Shown in pieces: positions 34,071 through 42,871 of a DNA stretch of 64,000 bases. The stretch covers positions 310,001-374,000 of the forward strand of contig CAVXHQ010000003.1 of assembly GCA_963761735.1 (NCBI GenBank). Reading direction: 5' to 3'. Made by a program: the position numbers and the translations under genes. The number at the start of each line of letters is the position of its first letter. Position 1 is the stretch's first letter. The notes under the pieces were generated by a model. It had not been told where the DNA came from and made no database searches. It saw only the letters and a program-made list of their open reading frames with translations. This stretch comes from CAVXHQ01 sp963761735 (lineage in GTDB: Bacteria; Pseudomonadota; Alphaproteobacteria; Rhodobacterales; Rhodobacteraceae).

Positions 34071-36269
34071 ATGCACAACAACTCCCCCGAATCGATGCCC
34101 GTCCTGCATGCGCAGGCGCCTGACGTGCGGACCCGCGAAAAGCTGGAGGGGGGCAAGCGGTTCCGGATGCAGACCGAGTTCACCGCTGCAGGGGATCAGC
34201 CGGCTGCCATCGTCGAGTTGACGGCAGGCGTGAACGCGGGCGAGCGCGATCAGGTGCTGTTGGGAGCCACCGGCACCGGCAAGACGTTCACCATGGCAAA
34301 GGTGATCGAGGAAACGCAGCGTCCCGCGATCATCCTTGCGCCGAACAAGACCCTCGCAGCCCAGCTGTACGGTGAGTTCAAGGGCTTTTTCCCGGACAAT
34401 GCCGTGGAGTATTTCGTAAGCTATTACGACTATTATCAACCCGAGGCCTATGTCGCGCGGTCGGACACCTATATCGAGAAGGAATCCCAGATCAACGAAC
34501 AGATCGACCGGATGCGCCATTCGGCCACCCGGGCGCTGCTGGAACGCGACGATGTGATCATCGTGGCGAGCGTTTCGTGCATCTACGGCATCGGCTCAGT
34601 CGAGACCTATGGCGCGATGACCCAGGATCTGCACAAGGGCCAGAACTACGACCAGCGCAAGGTGATCGCCGACATGATCGCGCAGGCGTACAAACGCAAC
34701 GACGCGGGCTTTCAGCGGGGCACGTTCCGGGTGCGGGGCGACAGCCTCGAGGTGTGGCCCGCCCACCTCGACGACCGCGCATGGAAGCTGTCGTTCTTTG
34801 GCGAGGAACTCGAGAGTATCGTCGAATTCGATCCGCTGACCGGCAAGAAGACCGACACCTTCGAGCGGATCAGGCTGTATGCCAACAGCCACTACGTCAC
34901 CCCGCGGCCGACGATGAATCAGGCGATGATCGGCATCAAGAAAGAACTGAAGATGCGGCTCGACCAACTGGTCAACGAAGGCAAGCTGCTGGAGGCGCAG
35001 CGGCTGGAACAGCGCTGCAATTTCGACCTCGAGATGCTCGAGGCGACGGGCGTGTGCAACGGCATCGAAAACTATTCGCGCTACCTCACGGGCCGCGCGC
35101 CCGGAGAACCGCCGCCCACCCTGTTCGAATTCATCCCCGACAACGCGATCGTTTTCGCCGACGAAAGCCACGTCAGCGTCCCGCAGATCGGCGGCATGTA
35201 CAAAGGCGACTTTCGGCGCAAGATGACGCTGGCCGAACACGGCTTTCGCCTGCCGTCGTGCATGGACAACCGCCCCCTCAAATTCGAGGAGTGGGACGCC
35301 ATGCGGCCTCAGTCGGTGTTCGTGTCGGCGACCCCCGCCAAATGGGAAATCGAACAGGCCGGCGGCGTGTTCACCGAACAGGTGATCCGTCCCACCGGCC
35401 TGCTCGACCCGGTGATCGAGATCCGGCCCGTCGACACCCAGGTCGACGATGTCATGGACGAGATACGGCGCGTGACCGCGAAAGGGTACCGCACGCTGGT
35501 GACGACCCTGACAAAACGCATGGCCGAGGATCTGACCGAATACCTGCATGAGCAGGGCATCAAGGTCCGCTACATGCACTCGGACATCGACACCATCGAA
35601 CGGATCGAGATCCTGCGCGATCTGCGCCTTGGCGCCTTCGACGTGCTGATCGGGATCAACCTGCTGCGCGAGGGCCTCGATATTCCCGAATGCGGGCTGG
35701 TGGCGATCCTCGATGCCGACAAGGAGGGGTTCCTGCGCTCCGAGACGTCGCTGATCCAGACCATCGGGCGTGCGGCGCGGAACGTCGACGGGCGCGTCAT
35801 CATGTACGCCGACCGGATTACCGGATCGATGGAACGCGCCATGGGCGAGACCGACCGTCGCCGCGCCAAGCAGATCACCTATAACGAGGAACACGGGATC
35901 ACGCCGACGACGGTGAAAAAGAACGTCGAGGACATCCTTGCGGGCCTTTACAAGGGCGACACCGACCAAAGCCGGGTCACCGCCAAGATCGACAAACCGC
36001 TGGCAGGTGCAAACCTGCAGGCGGTGCTGGACGGGCTGCGGGTGGAGATGCGCAAGGCCGCCGAAAACCTCGAATTCGAGGAGGCGGCGCGGTTGCGCGA
36101 CGAGGTGAAACGCCTCGAGGCCGTGGATCTGGTGGTGTCGGACGACCCGATGGCGCGACAGTATCAGGTGGACAAGGCGGTCGGTGACGCGACGAAGGCG
36201 TCCGGGCGGAGCACGGGGGGGCGTCCGGGGCAGCGCGGAGGCAAGTCCCGGTATGGGGGGAAGAAGTAG
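34071..36269 (+). CDS. uvrB: Excinuclease ABC subunit B
   Basis: 732 residues. UvrB verifies damage and loads UvrC in nucleotide-excision repair. Walker A VLLGATGTGKTFTMAKV (about 64-80), the beta-hairpin region EYFVSYYDYYQPEAYVAR, helicase motifs (FADESHVSVPQIGG, GLDIPECGLVAILDADKEGF, IQTIGRAARNVDGRVIMY) and the C-terminal UVR motif (NLEFEEAARLRDEVKRLE) are all present. A Gly/Arg/Ser-rich tail ends the protein. The next, foreign-looking gene begins at the very next base. Confidence 0.97.
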   Translation: MHNNSPESMPVLHAQAPDVRTREKLEGGKRFRMQTEFTAAGDQPAAIVELTAGVNAGERDQVLLGATGTGKTFTMAKVIEETQRPAIILAPNKTLAAQLYGEFKGFFPDNAVEYFVSYYDYYQPEAYVARSDTYIEKESQINEQIDRMRHSATRALLERDDVIIVASVSCIYGIGSVETYGAMTQDLHKGQNYDQRKVIADMIAQAYKRNDAGFQRGTFRVRGDSLEVWPAHLDDRAWKLSFFGEELESIVEFDPLTGKKTDTFERIRLYANSHYVTPRPTMNQAMIGIKKELKMRLDQLVNEGKLLEAQRLEQRCNFDLEMLEATGVCNGIENYSRYLTGRAPGEPPPTLFEFIPDNAIVFADESHVSVPQIGGMYKGDFRRKMTLAEHGFRLPSCMDNRPLKFEEWDAMRPQSVFVSATPAKWEIEQAGGVFTEQVIRPTGLLDPVIEIRPVDTQVDDVMDEIRRVTAKGYRTLVTTLTKRMAEDLTEYLHEQGIKVRYMHSDIDTIERIEILRDLRLGAFDVLIGINLLREGLDIPECGLVAILDADKEGFLRSETSLIQTIGRAARNVDGRVIMYADRITGSMERAMGETDRRRAKQITYNEEHGITPTTVKKNVEDILAGLYKGDTDQSRVTAKIDKPLAGANLQAVLDGLRVEMRKAAENLEFEEAARLRDEVKRLEAVDLVVSDDPMARQYQVDKAVGDATKASGRSTGGRPGQRGGKSRYGGKK

Positions 36270-36809
36270 ATGAATTACTTTGAAGGCCTAATTAGGGTTC
36301 TATTAGAGCAAAAGGGCTATTGGACTCGACAATCCTTCAAAGTGGAATTATCCAAAGAAGAAAAGAGACGAACTGGCAAGCCATCAATTCCCCGGCCCGA
36401 AATAGACATAGTTGCGTATAATCCCAAGTCGAACGAGCTTTTAGCTCTGGAGGTGAAATCCTATTTGGATTCTTCTGGAGTTCAGATGAAACATCTTGAA
36501 GAAAGTTACGAAACTGCTACTGGCCTCTACAAGTTATTTACATGCGAGAAATACCGTAACATTGTATTTGATTGCCTTGTGAACCAGCTACAGCAACAGG
36601 GCCTTCTAATAAAAGCGCCTCGAGTCATCCTAGGGCTAGCTGCTGGAAAGATTTATCAAAACAGAGATAAGGAGTTGGAAAAGCTGTTCGAGACGAAGGG
36701 TTGGTTTTTATGGAAGCCTTCGAAGATTGCAGACGATCTTAAGGAAATAGCTGGAAAGGGGTACGCGAACGATCCTTTCATTCTGACAGCGAAAGTTCTC
36801 CTGAATTAA
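36270..36809 (+). CDS. Probable PD-(D/E)XK nuclease-fold protein, AT-rich
   Basis: 179 residues. The segment PRPEIDIVAYNPKSNELLAL EVKSY gives Asp46 and Glu61-x-Lys63, the core of the PD-(D/E)XK fold used by restriction and repair nucleases. An N-terminal FEGLIRVLLEQKGYWTRQ resembles the helix that precedes the fold. The gene is much richer in A/T and uses AAA, ATT and TTA codons unlike its neighbours, so transfer is likely. Its ATG follows the uvrB stop with no gap, so it may be translated from the uvrB mRNA. No methylase, helicase or specificity gene is beside it. Role unknown: orphan nuclease or DNA-binding protein. Confidence 0.65.
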   Translation: MNYFEGLIRVLLEQKGYWTRQSFKVELSKEEKRRTGKPSIPRPEIDIVAYNPKSNELLALEVKSYLDSSGVQMKHLEESYETATGLYKLFTCEKYRNIVFDCLVNQLQQQGLLIKAPRVILGLAAGKIYQNRDKELEKLFETKGWFLWKPSKIADDLKEIAGKGYANDPFILTAKVLLN

Positions 36810-36857
36810 AGCGCAGCATAATGATGAATATTACTATACTACCTGATCGACTATAGA

Positions 36858-37436
36858 GTGGCGGCCCCGGACCCCCGTCCCCCCGACCGTGCACTGCTCA
36901 CCCGTCCCGGTCTGCCCGATGCGTTGCGCGCCCTGCTGACTGAAATCCCGCGCGAGACATGGATGGCGCATCCCGAGTTCGGCGGAACGGTGCAATTCTG
37001 GCTCGAGCGGCATCTGATGTTCCGCCAGGTCCTCGGTCAGCTGACGCAGGAAACGCAGGGCGTACTCGACCGGACCGTATCACCCGACGCGTTCGCGCCG
37101 TGGCTGTCGCGGATGGGCGGGTCTTTTCTGCAAAATCTGCACGGGCATCACAGCATCGAGGACGAGCATTACTTTCCGCAACTTGTCGGCCTCGATCCCC
37201 GGCTGTCCCACGGGTTTGAAATCCTGGACGCCGACCATCACGCTCTCGACGGGTGGTTGAACGGTTTTGCCGACGGGGCGAACGCGGTGTTGCGGGCGCA
37301 GGGCGCCGCAGCGCACAGGGCGTCGGCGGCCTTTCTGGACCAGCTGACCCGTCTGGAACGGCTATTGAACCGGCATCTGACGGACGAAGAGGAGATTATC
37401 GTGCCGGTGATCCTGAAATCCGGTTTCAGGGGCTGA
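36858..37436 (+). CDS. Hemerythrin-like (HHE) domain protein
   Basis: 192 residues from GTG 36858. The four-helix diiron site is suggested by FWLERHLMFRQVL, LHGHHSIEDEHYFP, ILDADHHALDGWL and LNRHLTDEEEIIVPV. Such domains bind O2 or NO or buffer iron. The foreign AT-rich block ends just before the start, and no clear ribosome-binding site is seen, so the original upstream region may have been displaced. Confidence 0.8.
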   Translation: MAAPDPRPPDRALLTRPGLPDALRALLTEIPRETWMAHPEFGGTVQFWLERHLMFRQVLGQLTQETQGVLDRTVSPDAFAPWLSRMGGSFLQNLHGHHSIEDEHYFPQLVGLDPRLSHGFEILDADHHALDGWLNGFADGANAVLRAQGAAAHRASAAFLDQLTRLERLLNRHLTDEEEIIVPVILKSGFRG

Positions 37437-37672
37437 CCCGCGGCGGCGAATGGACGATACCGACGCTGGCGCCGGGAAACCCGCAACGCCGACCGGCAAT
37501 CCCGGCACGCGTACCCGACCATCCCGGACGCGCAGGATCCCGTTCATCGGCAATCGGTCTTTCGATATCCGGGGCGCGAGGGTCGCGGGGGGCCGTCAGC
37601 CGGATCGAGGGTAAAATCGCCGCATCCGGCCATCGTTGCCCTTTTCCGATCCGTTCCGCCATTCTGACGGGT

Positions 37673-38260
37673 TCAGTCGGAATGCAGTTGGGTGATCGTT
37701 GCCGGCCCGAGGGAGAACGCGTCGAACGACGCCGAAAAACCCTCGCGTTTGGGCGAACACAAGTAGGGGCCGACGGACAGCGCGCCATCTCCGCCCGGTG
37801 CGGGGCACAGCCGCGACATCGTCCAGCCGCCACCGGGCGTTGCGTATTGCAACAGCATCGCCGCGTCGATCCGGGTGGCCCTGACAGTTACCGGCCCGTC
37901 GATATCGACCGGATGCGCCGACCAGTCCGACACGCCGTTCGTGACGACCGTGCTGAGCAGCGTCCGGCCCTCGGAATATTCGATCCCGTATTTGACCCAG
38001 GCATCCGGCGCGAACCGGATCATAAGTCCGGCCTGATCGTATAGCGCGCGATACGCTCCCCGGAACGTCAGTTCGGCTGTGAACGCGCCTGTCGCGGGTG
38101 CCAGAAAGGCGTGGCCGTCATCCTTGCGAAAGTCGTAATAGGTGCTTTGCCAGAAATCCCCCGACAGGCCGCTGTGCGCGGTAAGGACACCGTCCTTTGC
38201 AAACGCGGCCTCTTTCGGGCGGTTGAGCCACGACATGCCTTGCCAGTCCGACATTTCCAT
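37673..38260 (-). CDS. DUF1349 protein (concanavalin-like fold)
   Basis: 195 residues from ATG 38260 (or 38254). It has the DUF1349 pattern: GDFWQSTYYDFRKDDGHAFL, FTAELTFRGAYRALYDQAGL, MIRFAPDAWVKYGIEYSEG, LSTVVTNGVSDWS and VGPYLCSPKREGFSASFDAF. The family has a jelly-roll fold related to laminin-G/glucanase domains; activity is not known. It lies after ispA, where dxs is common in related genomes. Confidence 0.8.
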   Translation of the reverse strand: MEMSDWQGMSWLNRPKEAAFAKDGVLTAHSGLSGDFWQSTYYDFRKDDGHAFLAPATGAFTAELTFRGAYRALYDQAGLMIRFAPDAWVKYGIEYSEGRTLLSTVVTNGVSDWSAHPVDIDGPVTVRATRIDAAMLLQYATPGGGWTMSRLCPAPGGDGALSVGPYLCSPKREGFSASFDAFSLGPATITQLHSD

Positions 38261-38374
38261 GCCGACACCTCCTCCGATTGCTACTCTCCAGGTTCAGCGA
38301 AAACCCGTTTCGGTGCTTTCCGCGAGCTGTCCTGCGCGGCCTGACCGGCGGTCGCAATCGGGGATCTCTTTACG

Positions 38375-39259
38375 TCAGGACCGCCGCGCAACGACGAACC
38401 ACGCCGCCTGCCGCAAAACCTCGGCCCGCGCGCCAAAGCTCTCAAGCGCCGAACAGGCCTCGCCGACCAGATCTGCCGCCCGCGCCTTTGCGCCATCGAT
38501 GCCCATCAGCGACACGAACGTGGCCTTGCCCGCCCCCGCGTCCTTGCCCACCGCTTTGCCGACCGTGGCGGCGTCCCCTTCAACGTCCAGAATGTCGTCG
38601 GCGATCTGAAACGCAAGGCCCAGCGCGGTGGCATACCGCCCGAAGGGGGCCGTGTCCGCCTGCGCCAGCACGGCCCCGGCCCGTGCCGACCAGCCGATCA
38701 GCGCGCCGGTCTTGCCCTGTTGCAGGGTTTCGATCTGCGGAAGGGTCAGCGGCCGGAAGGCGGTTTCGGCGGCGATGTCCATCGCCTGTCCGCCGACCAT
38801 TCCCGCCGTCCCCGCCGCCTGCGCAAGGCTGCTCACCAGCCGCGCCTGCACCGCCGCCGGACCGACAGCGTCCTGCGCACACAGCCCGAATGCCAGCGCC
38901 TGCAGCGCGTCGCCCGCGAGCACCGCCGTCGCCTCGTCCCATTTGCGATGCACCGTCGGCTGGCCCCGCCGCAGGTCGTCGTCGTCCATGCAGGGCAGGT
39001 CGTCGTGGACCAGACTATAGGCGTGCATCGCCTCGATCGCTGCAGCGGCCCAGCGGGCCCGCGCGGCTTCGACACCGCAGATCCGCGCGCTTTCAAGTAC
39101 CAGAAACCCGCGCAGCCCCTTGCCGCCCGACACCGCGTAGCGCATCGCGCGCGCCACCGGCAGATCGCCGAATTCGCCCTGCGTCGCGGTCATCGCCTCT
39201 TCCAGCGTCGCCTGCACGTTGGCCGCCGCGTCCCGCAACGCCGTCTCGAATTCAGTCAT
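38375..39259 (-). CDS. ispA: Farnesyl/geranyl diphosphate synthase
   Basis: 294 residues from ATG 39259, which overlaps the xseB stop by 8 bp. It condenses IPP with allylic diphosphates. First Asp-rich motif LVHDDLPCMDDDDLRRG (DDxxxxD type, about 82-92), then MVGGQAMDIAAE, and the second motif FQIADDILDVEGDAATVGKA. The shape is that of short-chain synthases (FPP). xseB-ispA order is conserved; dxs is missing downstream. Confidence 0.93.
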   Translation of the reverse strand: MTEFETALRDAAANVQATLEEAMTATQGEFGDLPVARAMRYAVSGGKGLRGFLVLESARICGVEAARARWAAAAIEAMHAYSLVHDDLPCMDDDDLRRGQPTVHRKWDEATAVLAGDALQALAFGLCAQDAVGPAAVQARLVSSLAQAAGTAGMVGGQAMDIAAETAFRPLTLPQIETLQQGKTGALIGWSARAGAVLAQADTAPFGRYATALGLAFQIADDILDVEGDAATVGKAVGKDAGAGKATFVSLMGIDGAKARAADLVGEACSALESFGARAEVLRQAAWFVVARRS

Positions 39260-39503
39260 CGAGAGGCGACGTCCCGACAGGCTTGCCATCGGCGCTCAGG
39301 GTTATTTTCGCAACCTTCTCCTCGGCCTCGCCCAGCTTGGTCTCACACCGCGCCCGCAATGCCGCGCCGCGTTCATACAGCGCGATGGACTGCTCCAGCG
39401 GCACGTCTCCCCGTTCGAGCCTGCCCACCACCTGTTCAAGCTCGCGGATCGCCGCCTCGAAACTCAGCTCCGTCACCGGCACCACTTCGTGCTCGTCGCT
39501 CAT
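39252..39503 (-). CDS. xseB: Exodeoxyribonuclease VII small subunit
   Basis: 83 residues: FEAAIRELEQVVGRLERGDV, PLEQSIALYERGAALRARCE. It forms the ExoVII complex with XseA, cutting single-stranded DNA to short oligomers. Start ATG overlaps the HDAC-like stop (ATGA at 39500-39503), and its stop overlaps the ispA start, so the three are one translational unit. Confidence 0.93.
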   Translation of the reverse strand: MSDEHEVVPVTELSFEAAIRELEQVVGRLERGDVPLEQSIALYERGAALRARCETKLGEAEEKVAKITLSADGKPVGTSPLDD

Positions 39504-40429
39504 CCGCGTCCCCTCTCGATCAATACACCGACGTGCGCCCGGGCCGACGCGCCCAGCGCCTCGAGATCATAGCCCCCTTCGAGGGCCGAGACCACGCGCC
39601 CGTCGCAACAGAGGTCCGCCAGATCGCAGATCCGCCGGGTTGCCCAGACGAAATCCGCCTCGCGCAGCCGCAGCCCGGCCAGCGGATCGTCTGCATGGGC
39701 GTCAAAGCCTGCGGAGACGAGGATCAGGTCGGGCGCGAACGCCGCGACCCGGGGCAGAACGTGCGCCTCCATTGCCGCACGAAACGCAGGCCCGTCGGTG
39801 CCTTCGGCCAATGGCACGTTAACCACGTTATCATGCCCGCCCGTCTCGTGCGCGGCACCGGTTCCGGGATACAGCGGCATCTGGTGGGTCGAGCAGAACA
39901 GGATGCGCGGGTCCTCCTCGACCAGATCCTGTGTGCCGTTGCCGTGGTGCACGTCGAAATCGACGATGGCGACACGTTTCAGCCCGTGGTGGTCCAGCGC
40001 GTGATAGGCCCCCACCGCCACATTCCCGAAAAAGCAAAACCCCATCGCCGTCTCGCGTTCGGCATGGTGCCCGGGTGGGCGCACGGCGGCAAAGGCATTG
40101 CCCGCCTCGCCAGACAGAACCGCGTCCACTGCCCGCACGACGCCGCCCGCCGCGCGATAGGCCGCGGCCAGCGTACCTGCCGACATGTGCGTATCTGCGT
40201 CGAGGCTGCGCCAGCCCTGCGCCGGGGCCGCCGCTACGATCGCGGTCAGGTGGGTCGCCGGGTGGGCGCGCAAAAGGTCGTCATGGGCGGCCATCGGGGC
40301 CGAGATCCGCAGCAGATCGAGATCTGCGGTGGCACCAAGTACCGCGTCCAGACGCGCCACTTGCTCGGGGTGGCCCGTGGGCGTGACGTGGCCGAGGCAG
40401 TCGGGATGGGTTATCAGGGCTGTTGTCAT
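39500..40429 (-). CDS. Histone deacetylase-like amidohydrolase
   Basis: 309 residues from ATG 40429. Zn-dependent deacetylase fold: AAVRPPGHHAERETAMGFCF (active-site His pair, about 118-121), VAIVDFDVHHGNGTQDLV (metal Asp/His), and ILVSAGFDAHADDPLAG (metal Asp). Bacterial members act on acetylpolyamines, acetoin-type substrates or protein acetyl-lysine. First gene of the HDAC-xseB-ispA unit. The actual substrate is unknown. Confidence 0.9.
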   Translation of the reverse strand: MTTALITHPDCLGHVTPTGHPEQVARLDAVLGATADLDLLRISAPMAAHDDLLRAHPATHLTAIVAAAPAQGWRSLDADTHMSAGTLAAAYRAAGGVVRAVDAVLSGEAGNAFAAVRPPGHHAERETAMGFCFFGNVAVGAYHALDHHGLKRVAIVDFDVHHGNGTQDLVEEDPRILFCSTHQMPLYPGTGAAHETGGHDNVVNVPLAEGTDGPAFRAAMEAHVLPRVAAFAPDLILVSAGFDAHADDPLAGLRLREADFVWATRRICDLADLCCDGRVVSALEGGYDLEALGASARAHVGVLIERGRG

Positions 40430-40605
40430 ACCAGCACCGTCCGATGGCAATGAGCCGAGCGCAAGGGCAGATCGTCCACCGCAGACGCCCGCGTCGGGGC
40501 CGCATCGCCGGCACACGGAACGGCACCGGTCGCGCGCCACGGATGGGTCGGTGGGCGGGGCGGCGCCGCAGGCCAGCGCCGTCCCGCCGCTTTACGATCA
40601 GATCG

Positions 40606-41304
40606 TCAATCCGGCGCGAGCATATATCCTTCGCCGCGCACCGTCTGCAGGTATCGCGGCTGCTTTGGATCGCTTTCCAGTTTGCGCCGCAGCCGGGTGA
40701 TCTGCACATCGATCGCGCGCTCCTGCGCCTGACCGCCACCGCGGCCCAGTTCCTCGACCAGCCGCCCGCGCGACACCGCCGCGCCCGGACAGCCGGAAAA
40801 TATTCGCATCAACTGCGCCTCGGTCGACGTCAGCCGCACAAGGACCTCGCCCTCCCACATCTCGCCCCGTTCGATATCGTAGCGCAGCGGGCCCAGCGCC
40901 AGAACCTTGGGCGCCACGACCGTCGCTTCCGCCTGCGGCACCCGCCGCAGGATCGCGTTGATCCGCAACAGCAGTTCTTTCGGCTCGAACGGTTTCGCCA
41001 GATAATCGTCGGCACCGGCCTCGAGGCCGGTGATTCTGTCCCCGGTCTCGCCCTTGGCGGTCAACAGCAGGACCGGCGTCGTGATCGTGCGCCGCAGGTC
41101 GCGGCACAGGCTTACGCCGTCTTCGCCCGGCATCATCACGTCCAGCACGATCAGGTCGAATTCCAGCCCCGACAGCACCCGCCGTGCATGCGCCGCGTCC
41201 CGCGCACATGTCGCGAGGAAACCGCTGCGCATCAGGAATTTCTGCAAAAGGCCGCGGATCCGCTCGTCATCATCGACGATCAGCAGGTGCGGGTCATCGT
41301 TCAT
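40606..41304 (-). CDS. petR: OmpR-type response regulator PetR
   Basis: 232 residues. Receiver domain with acidic DDD (11-13), phospho-acceptor Asp55 in LIVLDVMMPGEDG and KPFEPKELLLRI; C-terminal winged helix with RAIDVQITRLRRKLESDPKQ and YLQTVRGEGYMLAPD. The start overlaps the petP stop (ATGA, 41301-41304). In Rhodobacter capsulatus petP-petR is needed for cytochrome bc1 synthesis and growth. No histidine kinase is adjacent, as in that system. Confidence 0.88.
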   Translation of the reverse strand: MNDDPHLLIVDDDERIRGLLQKFLMRSGFLATCARDAAHARRVLSGLEFDLIVLDVMMPGEDGVSLCRDLRRTITTPVLLLTAKGETGDRITGLEAGADDYLAKPFEPKELLLRINAILRRVPQAEATVVAPKVLALGPLRYDIERGEMWEGEVLVRLTSTEAQLMRIFSGCPGAAVSRGRLVEELGRGGGQAQERAIDVQITRLRRKLESDPKQPRYLQTVRGEGYMLAPD

Positions 41305-41813
41305 CCGGTCGCCTCCTCTGCCGTCCCCTGCCGAAGCGCCTCGAACTGGGCGCGCATCGTGTCGTCCATCATCGCCTCGAGGACCTGCCGGAACCCCTGA
41401 ACCGCCTGTGGCCCGGCGATCCGGTAGGCCGCCCGCATCCGTGCGGCCTGCGCGTCCGACAGCGCCCGTTCGAGTTCGTGGCCGGTGGCGGTCAGGTTCA
41501 GATGCCGCTCGCGCCGGTCACGGACCCCGACGCTGACCTCGACAAGGCCATCCCCGATCAGACAGCGCAAGACACGATTGAGGGACTGCTTCGTTACCCC
41601 GAGAATCGCCAGCAGATTATTGACCGTCGTGCAGGGACTGCGGTGAATGAAATGCAGCGCCCGGTGATGCGCCCGCCCGTATCCCTTTTCGGCAAGGATC
41701 AGATCGGGATCGGCGGTGAACCCGCGATAGGCAAAGAACATTGCCTCGATGCCCTTGCGCAGTTGATCGTCGGTCAGAAACAGCAGGTTTGCGCCGCTGT
41801 GCCGGTCTGTCAT
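41301..41813 (-). CDS. petP: MarR-family regulator PetP
   Basis: 170 residues from ATG 41813. MarR winged-helix region: ALHFIHRSPCTTVNNLLAIL, VTKQSLNRVLRCLIGDGLVE, RRERHLNLTATGHELE. Paired with petR in one unit by a 4-bp overlap. An inverted repeat ATGTCA-N7-TGACAT (41851-41869) lies 38 bp upstream and may be its own operator. Confidence 0.87.
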   Translation of the reverse strand: MTDRHSGANLLFLTDDQLRKGIEAMFFAYRGFTADPDLILAEKGYGRAHHRALHFIHRSPCTTVNNLLAILGVTKQSLNRVLRCLIGDGLVEVSVGVRDRRERHLNLTATGHELERALSDAQAARMRAAYRIAGPQAVQGFRQVLEAMMDDTMRAQFEALRQGTAEEATG

Positions 41814-41850
41814 GGCGATTTTCCTCCCCGAGTTCCTTTGGCACGACAAT

Positions 41851-41869
41851 ATGTCAGTCTTGTTGACAT
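41851..41869. promoter_or_regulatory. Inverted repeat between petP and ilvE
   Basis: ATGTCA-GTCTTGT-TGACAT, perfect 6-bp arms. It contains TTGACA (41863-41868) in the plus direction, a possible -35 box for ilvE, with TAGCCA 17 bp further. Spacing and size fit a MarR-type operator. Confidence 0.4.
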
Positions 41870-41914
41870 TCCAAGGGGGCGACGATAGCCAGTACCACAG
41901 GATAAAGCAACTAT

Positions 41915-41931
41915 ACGTCCGAAACGGACGT
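41915..41931. promoter_or_regulatory. Perfect palindrome in the ilvE leader
   Basis: ACGTCCG-AAA-CGGACGT, 7-bp arms with a 3-bp centre, about 30 bp before the ilvE start. Possible operator or mRNA hairpin. Confidence 0.45.
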
Positions 41932-41962
41932 TTCCGCGACACGAATGCAAAGGGTGATGGAC

Positions 41963-42832
41963 ATGGCGGGCAATTATGACGATCGCGACGGCAAGATCTG
42001 GATGGATGGCAATCTCGTCGACTGGCGCGACGCCAATGTCCACATCCTGACCCACGGGCTGCACTACGCGTCGAGCGTGTTTGAGGGCGAGCGCTGCTAC
42101 AACGGCAAGATCTTCAAGAGCCGCGCGCATTCCGAACGGCTGCGCACTTCCGCCTCGCTGATCGATTTCGAAATCCCCTGGTCGGTCGATGAGATCGAAG
42201 CGGCGAAAACGGCGACGCTGAAGGCCAACGGCCTGACCGACGCCTATGTCCGCGCCATCGCCTGGCGCGGTGCGGGGCCGGAAATGGGTGTTTCTTCGTC
42301 CAAAAATCCTGTCCGCATGGCCATCGCCTGCTGGGAATGGGGCAACTATTACGGCGACGCCAAGACGCGCGGCGCCAGGCTCGACCTGTCGAAATGGAAA
42401 CGCCCGTCACCCGAGACGATTCCCGCCGCCGCCAAGGCCGCGGGCCTCTACATGATCTGCACGATGTCCAAACATGCCGCCGAGGCAAAAGGATGCTCGG
42501 ACGCGATGATGCTCGATTATCGCGGCTATGTTGCCGAGGCGACGGGGGCGAATATCTTTTTCGTGAAGGACGGCGAGGTGCACACGCCGCTGCCCGACTG
42601 TTTCCTGAACGGCCTGACGCGGCAGACCGTCATCGGGATGCTGCACGACAAGGGGATCACGGTGCACGAGCGGCACATCATGCCAGAAGAGCTCGAAGGG
42701 TTCGAACAGTGCTGGCTGACGGGGACGGCGGCCGAGGTAACGCCCGTGGGCCAGATCGGCGACTACACCTTCGAAGTCGGCGCGCTGACGTTGGATATTT
42801 CCGAAAGCTACGAGAAGCTGGTAAGGCGTTGA
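41963..42832 (+). CDS. ilvE: Branched-chain amino acid aminotransferase
   Basis: 289 residues from ATG 41963 (MAGNYDDRDGKIWMDGNLVD); AAAGGGTG about 8-12 bases upstream favours it over 41945. Class IV PLP fold: VHILTHGLHYASSVFEGERC, the likely PLP-Lys in TIPAAAKAAGLYMIC, ATGANIFFVKDGEVHTPLPD, FLNGLTRQTVIGML and CWLTGTAAEVTPVG. It makes Leu, Ile and Val from their 2-oxoacids. Divergent from petP-petR. Confidence 0.93.
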   Translation: MAGNYDDRDGKIWMDGNLVDWRDANVHILTHGLHYASSVFEGERCYNGKIFKSRAHSERLRTSASLIDFEIPWSVDEIEAAKTATLKANGLTDAYVRAIAWRGAGPEMGVSSSKNPVRMAIACWEWGNYYGDAKTRGARLDLSKWKRPSPETIPAAAKAAGLYMICTMSKHAAEAKGCSDAMMLDYRGYVAEATGANIFFVKDGEVHTPLPDCFLNGLTRQTVIGMLHDKGITVHERHIMPEELEGFEQCWLTGTAAEVTPVGQIGDYTFEVGALTLDISESYEKLVRR

Positions 42833-42871
42833 CGCCGGATGTCCTGACAGCACGATGGCGCGCCGGTCGGT

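Noticed and set aside
34596..35969. Long minus-strand frame opposite uvrB
   Set aside because: Antisense shadow of uvrB, composition-driven.
38278..40453. Long plus-strand frames opposite ispA, xseB and the HDAC-like gene
   Set aside because: Arg/Pro-rich shadows of clearly homologous minus-strand genes.
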